Assembly (NCBI RefSeq): GCF_001039355.2
Contig: NW_019775676.1
Location: 1-64,000, forward strand
Source of the DNA: Lingula anatina
Lineage: Eukaryota > Brachiopoda > Lingulata > Lingulida > Lingulidae
Reading direction: 5' to 3'
DNA length: 64,000 nucleotides
Position 1 is the stretch's first letter. Every line of letters starts with the position of its first letter. The position numbers were made by a program, and so were the translations under genes. The notes below the pieces were generated by a model that saw only the letters and a list, made by a program, of their open reading frames with translations, ran no database searches and was not told the origin of the DNA. Shown here piece after piece: positions 50,801 through 63,600 of the stretch.

Positions 50801-53707
50801 GTAAGGGGGTAATTAACTATGGTACCCGCTCGGCTGACTGCAATTTAGCGTGAACCCCCAGGGAGTTAGGTCGATCTAAATCTTAATCTTTAGATCGATC
50901 TAAATCTCTGGGAAAGCACCCTTACATGCATTTATATTTTACATCATAGCATGTATATATCTCATCAGTTTATTAGCTTCAATCAAAACATGGCTTTAAC
51001 GTACGTGTGAATTATGCAAAAAAATTATAAAAAAAATTAATAAAAAAACAAAAACAAAGCAAAATGTTTTGAAAGCAAATATAAAAAAACAATGTTCTTA
51101 ACCTCATGACATTGCTTTTCGATGATCCAAATGGTTCCTCTTCAAATTCTGTACAAATATTACTATCGATATTGGAATTTGAACTATACCAACCTTGAAC
51201 AGTAAAAATACGGACAGGTCGGAGTAGTCGCCGCCAAAGCCCGGGCTAGTGGTTTGGACGACGTAGAAGTCTGCAAATCCGGCGCTGGTTGTCCAGGAGG
51301 CGTATTTTAACATCTGGAACCTGCCATCCTTGGTATACCGGTTCTTAGAGGACAGTGGGTACCAAAAATGTCCACCTAGGAGATATCATAAGTATATGTC
51401 ACGCGTAATGGCAATTAAGAACGACTAAATCTTTAATCGAATTCATGTACTACTGATGTTGTGGGCATGTGTTTTTAAAATACCACATCAGCTCTATGGC
51501 AAAGTATACGTGCTGTAGAAAGGTGGGGTAGATAATAAATAGTGATAAACTAAATTAGGAAATCGTAGAGCGATGACTCTTCTGGCTTATGTAAACTTAA
51601 ATTTCTCACGAGTGTATTCCCAAAAAATAAATAAATGAATAACCCACTTTACCTGTCGCGGGATCACTAAAAGACTCAGTCCCCACCAGCTTGTCTTTGT
51701 CCAAACGTCGGAGAACACTTTTGATGAGTTCGTTGTTATGGTAACGAAGAAGAAGACCACCCACTGCGCCCACGTGCATACCTAGAATGACGAAATAAAT
51801 GAAGAAAAAGGCCCAAAACAAGGCTCTAACAAGTCCACAATTTTAATTGATTCTTTTTAAATCACCCTTTTCAAATCTTCAAAAATTAATCACAATGGAG
51901 AACAATAATAAATTCTAATTACAGATATGGAAATTAAGGTCTCGTTGCTTAATTTTTATTTTCAATTTTTTTGTTTTCTCGCAGATATGAAAACATTTTA
52001 GTACTGAGCCAATGCTTTCCAACTTATTTCACCTAACAGAACGTTCCGGCATATAGATGGCGTAACTTACAGTAAACCATAGCAGTACTGGGACATCCAT
52101 AACGTGCAATAGTCTCCACCACCATGGCGGCACACACGTGGTTCTCGCCCAGCCCGCCGAGGTCCTTCGGTACAATCAATCCCAGCAGCCCTAGCTCCGC
52201 CATGGCGTTCAAGTTTTCTCTTGGGAATTCATATGTCTCGTCATATCTTACCTGATTGATTATAAGATGTAAATTCAGGGATGAGACTGGGAGATGTAAA
52301 TCTCTTTACACATTCTTGAATCTATGTACATGTGTTGTTGAATGGAGAATATCCATATCAATTGGTATTATGATATAAATTTGAGAGACAATTTACAGAC
52401 ATGGGCTGCAATAATAAAGAGGCCTAACTGCCCCCCCCCCCTTACGTCTAGTTCGGCCTTGTCAGACATCTATCAGTAAGCAAGGAGGCAAAGAGAGGGG
52501 CTTCCTCATATGCCGTTTATTTGTTTACGACCCTGCCCCCAACATACTAAAACATTTGCTTCCTATTTTCATAAAATTCATAATGGATTACATTTTTATG
52601 GCGCATTTCATCAAAATCTCAATGCGCTTTATAGAATATCTTAACAATTTAAAACACAGTTAATTAATCAATTACAAAAATTAAATTCAATTAAGCGATT
52701 AATAAAATAAATAAATAAAACATTTCTAGATTTTCGAACGTCATTTTGAAGTACTAATACTGTGTGAAAATGAGACCAAGGCTCCAAGAGGAACAGTCAG
52801 TAAGCATACTTCGTGAAGTCATGTGTGTCAGTAGTGCTTAGCAAGTACAAAGAGTGTATCTACCGGGCTTAATGATGTAGTCATCTGTACTGTTAACAAG
52901 ATTTCACATGCACTGTGCATACAGACATGATATTGCTTTGAATCCAAAATGATAAAGCGCAGCTTTAAAGATACAGATAAGACCATTATCGGCCTGATTC
53001 CTGTCACAGGCAGTAATAGCATTATAATGCATCCGCTCTTTAAAAAGAAATATAGAAAAAAAACGAGAAAGACTGACAGAGAAAACATGAAAAAGAAGAG
53101 GGGAATAACAAAAAAGAATAAAAACATACACGCGTGAAAAGTGGGCCAACTTTTAAACGACAGTGCTCTACATTGTAGGTATAGTGTTGTCAATGTGGAT
53201 CTGGATTTGGTCTGGAAGGGGCAGCTACTATGAATATATGGCATCAAAATAAAAAATGAAATTTGATATTCAGCAGTGTTTTAAATGGCGCATTACTTTC
53301 CGTGCCCCCCTTTGACATAAGATCGTGACGTCGTGTCACTTGTGCATCCAGTATTACTTTGCGTGATGCTATGTTTAGAACACTCGCGCTACTGGCGCTC
53401 TGGGCGCTTTTTTAAGTTAAAAATTCCACTGAATCGTTTTGTTCATTTTCAGTACTACTGGTTTAAATTTAACGTATTTTATTGCTGGTGCAACGGCAAA
53501 CATACAGGGTATTACAGACACAATTTAAACCGAGTTGTAGTGTAAAAAAACACTTACGGCATTTGGTCGCATCGTCGTTCGACACAGCTCCATCAGCTTG
53601 GCCTGCAGTTCCCTCTGTTTATCTGTCAACACCCACTGATGGTCGTAGTTGAACCCGACCCCCCAGTAAGGGCGCTTACCCCAGGGTTTCTCTGCAAACA
53701 TATCCAT
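46243..53707 (-). CDS. Acyl-CoA dehydrogenase / cytochrome b5 reductase-like fusion protein (11 exons, complete)
   Basis: Exons (5' to 3'): 53558-53707, 52071-52251, 51653-51781, 51194-51375, 50493-50607, 50106-50275, 49126-49256, 48739-48854, 48340-48457, 47303-47805, 46243-46760; 770 residues, all phases consistent. The ATG at 53707 lies in CACCATGG. Residues 1-430 form an acyl-CoA dehydrogenase-like module. After a charged linker, residues about 480-770 form an FAD plus NAD(P) oxidoreductase module of the cytochrome b5 reductase/FNR type. An ACAD normally passes electrons from its FAD to ETF or O2; a fused reductase suggests internal electron transfer with NAD(P)H, which is inference. There is no clear mitochondrial presequence and no SKL-type peroxisomal end (C-terminus THLPY). 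It could also be an acyl-CoA oxidase-like or non-acyl-CoA flavoenzyme. A tandem paralogue lies upstream at 60602-64000. Confidence 0.85.
46933..47278. mobile_element. TTAA-flanked TIR element (piggyBac-like MITE), copy 2
   Basis: TTAA, AGGGATAATAACTCTTCG at the left and CGAAGAGTTATTATCCCT, TTAA at the right form an 18-bp perfect inverted repeat. The interior is colinear with the element at 20227-20552. It lies in the last intron of the ACAD fusion gene, ending about 25 nt before the exon border at 47303. Confidence 0.8.
49331..49606. mobile_element. CAGTGGCGGAT-ended MITE in an ACAD-gene intron
   Basis: Left end CAGTGGCGGATTTGGGGGG, right end ATCCTGGATGCGCCCCTG, imperfect inverted repeats of the same family as 493-660 and 56685-56936. 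It is 276 bp with no coding capacity. It lies between exons 50106-50275 and 49126-49256. No clear target duplication. Confidence 0.6.
50695..50924. repeat. Foldback element, copy 2
   Basis: Inverted halves with TAGATCGATCTATCCCTGTGGGG at the left and CCCAGGGAGTTAGGTCGATCTA at the right, and a centre of GCCTACTAAAAGCTG, GGGGTAATTAACTAT. The centre and the GCAATTTAGCG block match the element at 2341-2608. It lies between exons 51194-51375 and 50493-50607 of the ACAD fusion gene. Confidence 0.6.
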
Positions 53708-54473
53708 GGTGCTTAAGGGTGATCAGACGCTCTCTCTAAGTGACGCGTTGAAACGAACTAAGTGTCTCTCATGTAATGCCTCTAGCTTAAGTCGCCCGAT
53801 ATGCCGTCTAGGGGTCCTGGGTCAAGGTTGTGGGTCTTTTGACAGACGTACGCTACGGTGGTGTTTAAGGTGTGATAAGATTACCGTATGAGAGGGTCCC
53901 GCTTGAGGGGTCGTGATCACAGTTCACGGAAAACTAAAATCGTTGATTTCAGAACATATAGTATATAAAACTTTATTTATAACTCGCCTACTGGTAATGC
54001 TGAAAATACAGAAAATCATGAATTACAGGGAATAATTACTTCGTTTCACGAAGGGTGAAGAATAAAACGACGCATTTATGAGTCAAGGGATAGGTGTGCT
54101 GCACGGGCCACGCTATATAAAATGAACCTGTTCCGCATCTCAGGAAATAAAAAGTGTCTTTCACCGGTAACGAAAATACCCTTGGGTCCCTCGTATGACG
54201 TAATTCCACTTGAAGTGAGCTTAGATTCGCACTTCGGTTGATTTTAACAGAGACATGTACAAGGAAAAGGCCGGACATACTTGTCATCTTAAATGTTTAT
54301 TCGACGGGTACTTGCGAGTCCTACGTATACCCTACCAACTACAAGGCAGGACTCTGTTCAACGCACTAGGTGAATCAGTTGACCTTTGTCATGATACTAA
54401 GATGTTTACGATGTCCAACATACCTCGTGTGTGGGTGCCGGAATTTGACATGTGATATTTGACACTTGGTGAC

Positions 54474-54630
54474 CCAGTGTGACAGAAATGATAGTCCTCG
54501 GGCTCCATGTGATTAGTAGTGGTTATGGTTAGTTGGAGTATTGGGGTTAGCATATGGGGCAAATGTTTCCTTACAAAGTAACTGGGAACGGACTACGCCC
54601 GGTACCTATAGGAATATCATTCCTGTCATA
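54474..54630. mobile_element. Short TIR element with GTGTGACAG end, copy 2 (inverted)
   Basis: It starts AGTGTGACAGAAATGATAGTCC and ends GAATATCATTCCTGTCAT. Its middle (GGTTAGTTGGAGTATTGGGG, CAAATG, TTACAAAGTAA, GGAACGG) is the reverse complement of the middle of 45158-45320. Confidence 0.65.
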
Positions 54631-56684
54631 ACGGAATAAAAACAGTAAATACAAGTCAAATATTGGGAATATTTATGTGACTTTGAATTTCACCACTTAC
54701 CTACTCTCCGCTATGAACAGTACTTTACATGTATTATACATGTATCAGCACAAGAACAATATGTGGTGCCTCGATATGAAACCAGACAACTTTTGTGTTT
54801 TTAATCTACAAATACTAAAAAAAAAAATCAATTAAGTTAATAAATAGGCCGGGAACAAGAACTTATTATATAGTATATTTTATGTTAACTATTATTGAAG
54901 ATCTTAATAATAAACGAGTCGCATTTCGATGTACTCCATGCTATGGTCTTTATGTAAAAATAACAATTTTTACGAGATTACATATTGCATCGTATTGTTT
55001 GGTTCCGTTGCCTCGCTTTCAAAAATTACAACATGCGCTCCAAAACCGGGAGATGAAGTAAAAAAAAATATATTGGCCAAGTTCGCCCTCGCCCAAGAAT
55101 GTCCTCGCAGCATTATCTGCAATTAACCTTCCTACGATTTTGAATGTATTTTGCAACATCATTTTCAATCTGGCACATGAAGAATTTTATTAATCAAGAG
55201 TGGGGGAGGGGTGAAAAATCCCCATTGGGGCCACATATAACACTATAAATAATGGGAATCCCCTTAAAATGAAGGCATTCTAATGAATTCCGACGGATTT
55301 ACTTTTTACAACATAAAATCAATAGAACATTTCTAATATAAATTTGCAAAATGACACCAGAGAGCAAATGAAATAAATCAACCAGACGGTAAACACCGGC
55401 AGGCTCTCACCAACTTGTTTATTTCAAACACCGCACTTTTAGCGCATGCGCAGTTGTTTGAAGCCTGTGCTACATGTATCTACAAAACTGGCAGAAATAC
55501 ACTCATAGAACGTTTGGAATAAAAATGATGTAATGGCAATCTTTCTGTTACCTTGAAATTGACATTTGGCCTACTTTTTACAACGAAACGCAGTTTGCTC
55601 ATTCTCTAGCTCTAATATCTCCAAAACTGGTAGATATACACCCATAATTACTATTGAAATTGAATAGGAAATTTTATATTGGGCATGTTAATGCGACCTT
55701 GTTCACATTTCGAGGTTGAGAGGATATGAATTTGAATTCTCGTAGACCTGAAACCCTTGCTACTTATATATTCCTAGTCCGTGTAACCTGTTGTGGTGAA
55801 TTTGCTGCCGAACATTATGTAAAATTAAATCGAAATTTACAATTAACCATTCTGTGTATCAGCATTTGCTTTTATGTTTTTTGTAAAAGTGGGTTTCAAA
55901 TTTCTTCGAAATCACTGCAATATTACAAGAATGCCCCCCAGAATCGAAGGATGGGCCTGCGTGTAGCTTGTCTCTACAAAATGACTGAGGAACTAGTGCT
56001 AGCTACGTGTACGCATATACCGCCTGACTCCTACCTGACTCCTATTTAATATAAAAAACTAACGGCGCATTTGTGTCAAGGTTAAGACGTATACTTTCTT
56101 CTGTATCCACAAATAGTGTTACCTCCCAACAACATAGAAAAACAGATGTTTTACCGTCCCGCCAGCCATTGATTTGTGCGAAAATTGTTTGTAAATAAGA
56201 ACTTTGCTGACTCATCGCGTCATATTTTAGGATGATGAGTCATATTGAATATTTGATGTATATTTTTATCCCTTAGGCATATCATTTAATACAGGCAACG
56301 ATTTGACACACTGCTAAAAAGATTAGGATAGTGGGGTTTTATAATAAAAGCGGCCTTGTTTGGCCAAATCTCGAGCAGCAAATATGCGTTGTTGCCTTCT
56401 TTCTTGTTGTAAATGTGGCTATGAAAGTTTGTGGTACACTGGGATGGAGGAGACGTAAAGGCAGTTGTTAACGGATATTCATTCATTGCTTACACTACCA
56501 TAGACTTGAACCAACTGGGGGGAGATACATTTGTACACGACCTACATGTGCGACCTAGATGTACGTTGAGTGGTTCAAGTGTCGTCCCTGTGCCACTCCG
56601 ATTAAAAACAAGTCAGACGAGGAAGTTTGAAACCTAGTTTTATTATCATATACAACAGGACAATAGAATGTATTCTTTCGCGAT

Positions 56685-56936
56685 CAGGGGCGGATCCAGA
56701 ATTTTTGGAAGGGGGGGGGGGAGTCCGCAGATGCAAAATCGACCCCCCCCCCTTTGGCGTGGGATCCGGGGACGGAAAAAATAGGTATTTTCTAGGGCGA
56801 ACAGTGCCACTTGGTACGGTTTAGAACTGTGATTAAGCTAGTCTAAATTCTAATCCAAGAGGGGACCATATGTTTGATTTTTTCATAGATCGAAGGGGGG
56901 TCAGGACCCGCCTGACACCCCCTAAATCCGCCACTG
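56685..56936. mobile_element. CAGGGGCGGAT-ended MITE, complete
   Basis: Left end CAGGGGCGGATCCAGAATTT, right end CCCCCTAAATCCGCCACTG, with poly-G and poly-C runs inside. 252 bp. A short internal frame over the left end is not a gene. Confidence 0.65.
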
Positions 56937-57622
56937 TTTACCGTGCCACTTTACCGGGTTCTTACTGTACAGGTAATTCGTCCGCGGAAGGGGTACTCCC
57001 TTTCACTGGCCCCAAGGCACTTAAAAGTCAGCCATTTAGGTGACAATCTTAGGTAATAGCCAAATATTTATAGTAAGATGATATCAGATGCTGCGGTTAT
57101 GAATATATGTACAGTCTTGATAAGCAAGGCCAAATGAGAGGGGCATAAAAACAAAATTTATGACTTTGTAGAGCAATAGCGGCAATGTGACTTTTGAAAA
57201 AAAAACAAACTTTTCTTGCTGATAGTGCCAACGAGCAGTTAGTTTTTTTTATGAAAGGGCTGTATGACATGTATGACGCCATGTCGGGTAAGGTATTGAC
57301 TCAATTCAATGTTGATCTGTTGCGTATTTGGTGAAGGATAGAGATCAATGACCATCCCCATCTAATTATTATTTTAAAGGCTTTAAAGCAGAGAAATGAA
57401 ATGTAATTGACGACGCAGACTTTATGTCGAGCAATAATTTGTTGTCAGAATCGATCACTAATTCTAAGTTATACCGGATTTTTATGCAAAAGGGAATTTG
57501 CTAGGACACACGAGACCCTGCGTTCGCTTTCGGGGTCAGCTCGTTGTTGTGGTGACCTTGCATGCGCCATTTGGGGGTTGAGCTCGTGACCTGCCGTCAG
57601 GATGGTTTGCTTATGGCATGGT

Positions 57623-57793
57623 GATTTTTTAGCAACCAAGCACGCTGCCGACTGCGCCGTGACTGACCCTCCCACCCTTGATTTTTTAGCAACCAAGCAC
57701 GCTACCGACTGCGCCGTGACTGACCCTCCCACCCTTGATTTTTTAGCAACCAAGCACGCTACCGACTGCGCCGTGACTGACCCTCCCACCCTC
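57623..57793. repeat. Three tandem copies of a 57-bp unit
   Basis: Copies at 57623-57679, 57680-57736 and 57737-57793 begin GATTTTTTAGCAACCAAGCA and differ at only a few positions. 57 is a multiple of three, so frames stay open on both strands. The composition and isolation argue against a protein. It sits next to tRNA-like sequence and may belong to a SINE-type composite. Confidence 0.8.
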
Positions 57794-57839
57794 AATGCAA
57801 TTTTTAGAAATTATTTCGAGCAAAGAAAAAAATTTGAAA

Positions 57840-57925
57840 TTGTTAAGATTCGAACCTGCGTCTAGCTGTGTCTGGTTGTGCAAAAGACGGCGGAGTTACC
57901 ACGGAGCCACAGAAGCTTCGGTGAT
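57840..57925 (-). mobile_element. tRNA-like SINE head or decayed tRNA
   Basis: On the minus strand, TGGCTCCGTGGTAACTCCG (A-box-like, 57890-57908) is followed 52 nt later by GGTTCGAATC (B box, 57847-57856). Acceptor and T stems do not pair properly, so it is not a working tRNA gene. It is more likely the promoter part of a SINE. Confidence 0.45.
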
Positions 57926-58159
57926 AGAGTACGGATCAAATGGAAACTTTCTACTTTTTCACAGAGCGGGCCGGTTGGGCTGTACATATTTTAATCTGCC
58001 ACAATAGACCGCATCAAGAGTCTGCAAACATGGTATTATCATCAACCTTGGTAAAGTTCAAGTTCATCATGTACACGAGCACTTATTTGAGAAGCCGACA
58101 CGGAGCGTTCCTTGATAGATTATTTTTTTATTATGACTATAAGTGTATATTTTCAGAAA

Positions 58160-58223
58160 CCGAAAGAGGTGTCAGGGCCCCCCTGACCCCCCCCCCCCCC
58201 CAACCTCTCTAGATCCGACGCTG
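58160..58223. mobile_element. Remnant of a CAGGGGCGGAT-type MITE end
   Basis: GTCAGGGCCCCCCTGAC, a poly-C run and CTAGATCCGACGCTG resemble the right-hand end of the family (compare 56900-56936). No left end was found. Confidence 0.4.
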
Positions 58224-59299
58224 TTTGCAATTTTACTACTTCTGTTTAATTATCAATACTGGATGTTATGTAGTAAAGAGGTGACACAGGTGTATGTTAC
58301 TCATCCTGCTAGCTCTGAAGCCTTTCATACAATACTACAATACGTCAGCCTGTTTTACAATTCTATAATTTCTGTTGTTCATGAGAGATCAGCAGTCACG
58401 GAGGGGCATAGGAAGATCGAAGTAAAAGAAATCGGCAGATACTAAAATTCATCCATCAAGACGAAAATTTAACAACAACCTAGACGAGGAAGTTTATAAT
58501 TTTGTTGACCTCAAAACATTGGTATGTATTTCACCCTTTAAGCGATGAATTCTAAATCGGGAAGAAATGCATGCCATTTTTAATTTTATAAAAACCATGA
58601 CATAATTCACCTTAGTAGAGAAAAAATGGAGATTACGACTAACGATGAACACTGCACAAGATCAACGCGCTCCTACCCCTGTGCCTTACGTAATTTAGAA
58701 GTCAGTGTTGAAATTAATAAACATATTCGTTTTGCCAGTTAATGAGATGAAATCGTGGTTTGTTATACTCCCTTACCAAAACATGTCAACCCATATGCAA
58801 TGCGTAAAATAATAAAAGTAATTAAGCCGTAAACCAATATTTACCCAACTTCTAGAAGGATTTTTTTTCATAAAGTTTTACTAATTGTTCAACCAATGAA
58901 TAAGCTAACCGTGGTAAAAAATCAGTTGAAATAATACTTTGAGTGCGAAACAAGAGCGGTGTCAATTTCAACAAGGCCGCATGATTTTAAAACTTACTCG
59001 AGTAGTATTTATTGCAGTAAAATTAACGTCCAAATATACAGGGAAATCAGCGAATGGTCTCATTTCAACTATGTTACTAACCTGGGCCATGCTTTCCCTG
59101 CCATATCTAAATCATGCAATAGTTCGTAGAAACAAAATGAAGCCACACCAAAGATAAAGAGTCCACAAAAACGAAATAGTTAAGCTACAGCTGTGCCAGT
59201 TCGAGGTACATGGTTTCATGTTAAAAAAATGTTTGTCTTTCAGACCGTTGGTTTCCTTGCTTTTATTTTGGTTTATTCCAATGGTTTCAAAGATTGAAA

Positions 59300-59302
59300 A
59301 AA

Positions 59303-59336
<34 letters not shown>
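59300..59336. repeat. Poly-A run
   Basis: About 30 consecutive A after AAAAAACAAAA. It could be a retroposon tail, but no element body was recognised upstream. Confidence 0.7.
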
Positions 59337-60601
59337 AACTTAACTTTGAGGCGCACTGAATGTCACCAGAATTACTGTCAAGGTATTTTGTTTATCGTTA
59401 ACAGTACCAATATAGTTTACAGTGTAGACAGCGTGGTAGTAAGGTGTTATTGTAAAGTGGACGAGGGCGAGAGGAAACCGTTACACTTGTTTACTAGTAT
59501 AGAACTCAAATCCAGCACATACATTGTACTTTAAAGCGGTATGATAAAGTTAAATACAACTTCACCCCTTCCATCTCTTTATTCTGTTTGAAATACGGCC
59601 CTGGTACATTGTTTCGGTTTCTTAAAGCAGTTATATATTATTAAACTTGGCTAGGATCTGCAAAACGACAGCTGAGAATATTAGGTTAAGTGACCCCCAG
59701 AACTAACAGAACTTCGATATCAGCGGTAGACACACGCTAAAAGATATGTGACATTTCACGAGCAAACCCTAATGATAAGTGTGTGTAAATTTGGTGGTCT
59801 TTTCAATTTAATGGGCATTTCTTTACCTCTTAGGAAATGACACTGAAACCTAGGACTTGAGGGGTTACATGTATTAAATGTGAATAAATGGTATTAAATA
59901 TTTATATCTTCATCGCTAGTTTGTATTTTCTGTACCATTAATCATGTTAGTAATGGTGTCCGGAATGAAAATCGCCATCAACAGCAATTAACTCCTGTGA
60001 TGTGATCATTTATTAATAAAAGCACGTGAAACTGGGAGTGGGGCAACCTTTTTGACCAATGTTGTATAGTACGAAAGCAAAAGTTGATAAAATGCATCAT
60101 TAGATATGAGTAAGATATTAAGATTCGTATCTTCCTTCCTTACAGGTACAAAAGCATATCAAATAATATGTCGCCAAATTACAGACAAAAAGTTAGTATC
60201 ATGTAAAAATTAATCGTCCTCATAAACTCGAACGGCGTCAAAACTAGGTTCTTTAATCAAAAGCTAAATATATAGACTTATATTCTTCTATATATCTGTA
60301 TTAGTCAAGTGAATATCATGAAGGATATAGATTCATATATTGATACGTAGCTTCAATCTATGATTGAGAAGTATATGGAGGTCATCTATATTGAATAAAA
60401 ACGAAGCATCTGTAAAATTGGCGGTGCCTCTTACATGTATCCTCTGAACCAAGCTGACCTATATAGTTATTATACGCTGTACTTGTGGAGGTAAAGAGGT
60501 GAGACTTGGTGGTTATTTTTACATCTTCGGGAAGAGCAAAGCACTTTGATGGCCAATGCTGTTAGAAATGCATGTCCAATCAAAGTAAAGACTCGTCTGT
60601 T

Positions 60602-63600
60602 TTAGCAGTGGTCTGCAGACAGTTTGGCTTTCCGCCCGAACACAGAACGAAGCAGCTCAACACCAAACGGCCCATAGATGTAGATGTCCTCGCTCTTGTA
60701 CTGCAAGCCGTACAAAACATCCAGAATTGTGATGCAAACATTAGTGCCAGAGCAGATGATGAATTTGACTTTCTTCCCATTGGCTACAGGCAAGCACGGT
60801 TTCAACGAATCAGCATCGATCAATCCTTCAAGCCCGGACCATTTATCATCTGCTTCTGAAACACAGAATGTGGTCGTCAACCGCTCGTCGTCTTCAGCGT
60901 AACTGGCAAGCTCTTCACGACAAAGAAGGTGTTCTGGTGTTTTAGCGTGGTAGAAGAATGACACGCGGGTTTTATCGGATTTATTCTTTGCCACGGTTCG
61001 AAACAATTGTATGGCAGGCGTGGCGCTGACTCCAGTCGCAATCAGAATCAACTGATCCAGTTTTCCGGGCTCGTATTCAAAACCACCACATGGACCGCGG
61101 CACTCCATGGTGTCTCCTGTAAAGACATAAAAATAAATAATTCATGGAGAAGGCCCTTCTTTATACTCCAACATATCACTAAGAACACCATATACAAGTG
61201 AAAACACAATGCAGCAGTATTAGCTTTATTGATGAACATAATTTTGGCATGGGCTCAAAAGTTTTGATGAGATGCACCTTCATCAGTTATAAAATTAAAA
61301 TCAAAATTTGGTAAATGAATATATCACATCAAATACCTATTGTCATCACTTGAATGGCTTTGGAGAATAAACCGTGAGTCTCCAGGCGCATTCCAAACTC
61401 CATCACACCGTAGTCAGAAGGTACAGACAGAGGTGACAGGTAGCGGTCATTACTTTTCCCATTCACATCAATCCGGGCCTGCACGTACTGGCCTGGCATG
61501 CACCCAGAATGCATTTCGGCATAAGGGAAGGCGAATTTCAGCCGCACGATGTTGTCAACTTCGTTGGTGCGTTCAATAAGCTTCAGTGGGACAAAAGCGT
61601 CTGTTTTTAACCCCGGCAGGTGCGTTTTCCCGTCGACTCCTTTCAGGGCGCCCACGTGCTTTGGTGACTTTGCTGAGAAAGGGTCGTCGAAGTTGATGTC
61701 TTGGTTTGGTTCTGCACCGGTGCCCCCACTCTCCTGCAGAGCAATCTCTCGAAGCAGACGCTCTGAAAGAGCTTTCTTGTCCTCAATGTTCAGCTTCTTA
61801 ATTTCTGCATTCAGGACGCGTTTATGAGGGTGTTGGACCCTAAATCATAATAACTTCAATTTCTTTTGCTGTTACAATTAACACAAAGCAAGCAATGTCA
61901 ATGGACTGTATTTCTGAAATACATTTGTTAACTTATAGATAATTTCAATGTAAGTTATTGCTTATCAGATGTGCTTTCAAAAGAGTGCCAGTAATTGTAC
62001 ATACATATAAGAAACAATGATTACAAAAATAGATGGCAATCACCATATCAATAAGTTACCCCCCCAAAAAAATAAAAAAATAAAAATAACATTTCTATAA
62101 TAGGTAACCGATGATAAAAATGTTAAACTGTTTTAAAACTTACCAGTAATCCAGTTCTTCCATCCCCAAAAGAGAGGTTTGTCCAATCCACCCACGTGTC
62201 ACCTCGTTACTCGGACCCATCACCCACCCTGCCTTGGCGTCACGAAGCAGACGCTCTAAACCTAGAAACCAAAGCTATCGTGCAACGCCACGTGTCTTGA
62301 CGGCATTTAGAAACATGGTAAATACATTTGGATTTTGAAATATATATATATATATATATATTTGTCTATTATTTTGCTGTTTGTGCTCTCAGGCGTTTTA
62401 GCAGGAGTCAAATAACCATAAACAAATAAATCGATTAATATTTTCTCGATTTATTTAATATTGCATATGGTTTATGCCTTCATCTATTGTATTTGACTTT
62501 CAAACATTTGGTTTCTCAACACAGTAAAACCATTAATGTATTTCCTTTTTTTCAATTCCACATTTCTACTTTATCATTTAGGACAAGCTCTCCATACTTG
62601 GCATTTGATATCCAAACATTCTATTTCACAGCAAAGCAAAACGTGATAATAAAAGAAAAACATTATCTTACCGAGCTCTGTCTTGTACCCGGCCCCGCCA
62701 CACACATGTAACATGGTGTCGGAAACCTCACTCACGTTTTTAGATGACATCACTTTCAGCTGCCATCCCCAGTGTAAATACCCAAACCTGAAGTACATTT
62801 CACGTGGTGATTTAACCTCCGCCTAACTTAGATACCTGTATATATGCTGACATCACAAGACAACCCCTTTCACGGGACTTGTCTCACAAAAGAGTCTAAG
62901 AGCTCATTTCCAATGAATGCAATCAGATAAAAAAATAGCCACGCCTCCTCTTTTTTCCGACGTATAATCACCAGCGTTTCTGTTCTTGCCAAGGCCAGTA
63001 GAAGGCCTGTTAATCTGGTTGCATTAAGCAAGAGTCCCCTAGTACGATAGTTTCATTGGTAATAAACCCCAAGTTTGAAACTGACCTTAACTTGCCCACT
63101 TTTACACAAGGTAACGCGGTAACAGTCCACTTTTAAATCAATTTCAGTTTGACTGCGTTAAAATAGGAGATTACTGGCGCAAGTTTTATGCTAATTTTAT
63201 ATCTATTTCAATATGGAATTGGCCTCATTTTCGGTTTACAGCCGTTTTGTGTAACGTGACAGAGAGTCTCAAGTAATAGAGTCTGCTTCCCATTTGTGTT
63301 TTCATGTCAGCCTCATTCTAGATTTTAACCCACTTAGGCAAGGCTAACCATTATTACCAAATGGAGGGCGGACTTCCTGTTACAAGGACCCTCAGGTTCG
63401 TTACACCGGTACCAAGCTACTTAATTAAATTGAAAGAACTCTTCTATGTAAGTATATCCAATGTCGAAGTCATAAACTGTGCAATGTCATACCTTGGTTT
63501 CAGTGTCAGATCTGTATGCATACTCCACTCATTGTTATTGGTGACCTTGTCGTAACCTCGTGCCACGTGGAACATCATAGAACGACACGCGTTCGTAGAC

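Larger units (their letters stand above)
48340..53707 (-). other. ACAD-like module of the fusion gene
   Basis: Recognisable ACAD features, in order: PRENLNAMAELGLLGLIVPKD, with the following GGLGE, typical of the N-terminal helical domain; ARYGCPSTAMVYCMHVGAVG; the middle-domain strand DDWKSLGLHGNQSGVLITE; and C-terminal DVMLHACGGSGYKTEL, IERLLRDAKAGWVMGPSNEV. The RDAK and GGSGY blocks align well with the family. The position that is Glu in the medium-chain YEGT motif aligns with Gly in MGPSNEV. Confidence 0.8.
53708..60601. other. Intergenic region between the two ACAD fusion genes
   Basis: 6.9 kb with no convincing exon. It should contain the promoter of the first fusion gene (just above 53707) and the 3' flank of the second (below 60602). 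Repeats present: GTGTGACAG element (54474-54630), CAGGGGCGGAT element (56685-56936) and remnant (~58160-58223), a 57-bp triplicate (57623-57793), a tRNA-like SINE remnant (57840-57925) and a poly-A run (59300-59336). Frames such as 55726-56049 and 58143-58445 match no family known to me. Confidence 0.55.

Noticed and set aside
55726-56049. 107-codon plus-strand frame between the ACAD genes
   Set aside because: No recognisable domain, no exon context and AT-rich codon content like its surroundings.
57469-57795. 108-codon frame with a repeated RVGGSVTAQS segment
   Set aside because: It comes from the 57-bp triplicate and is open on both strands by arithmetic, not by selection as far as can be seen.
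57840-57925. Functional tRNA gene
   Set aside because: A and B boxes are present, but the acceptor and T stems do not pair, so it is kept only as a SINE-like remnant.
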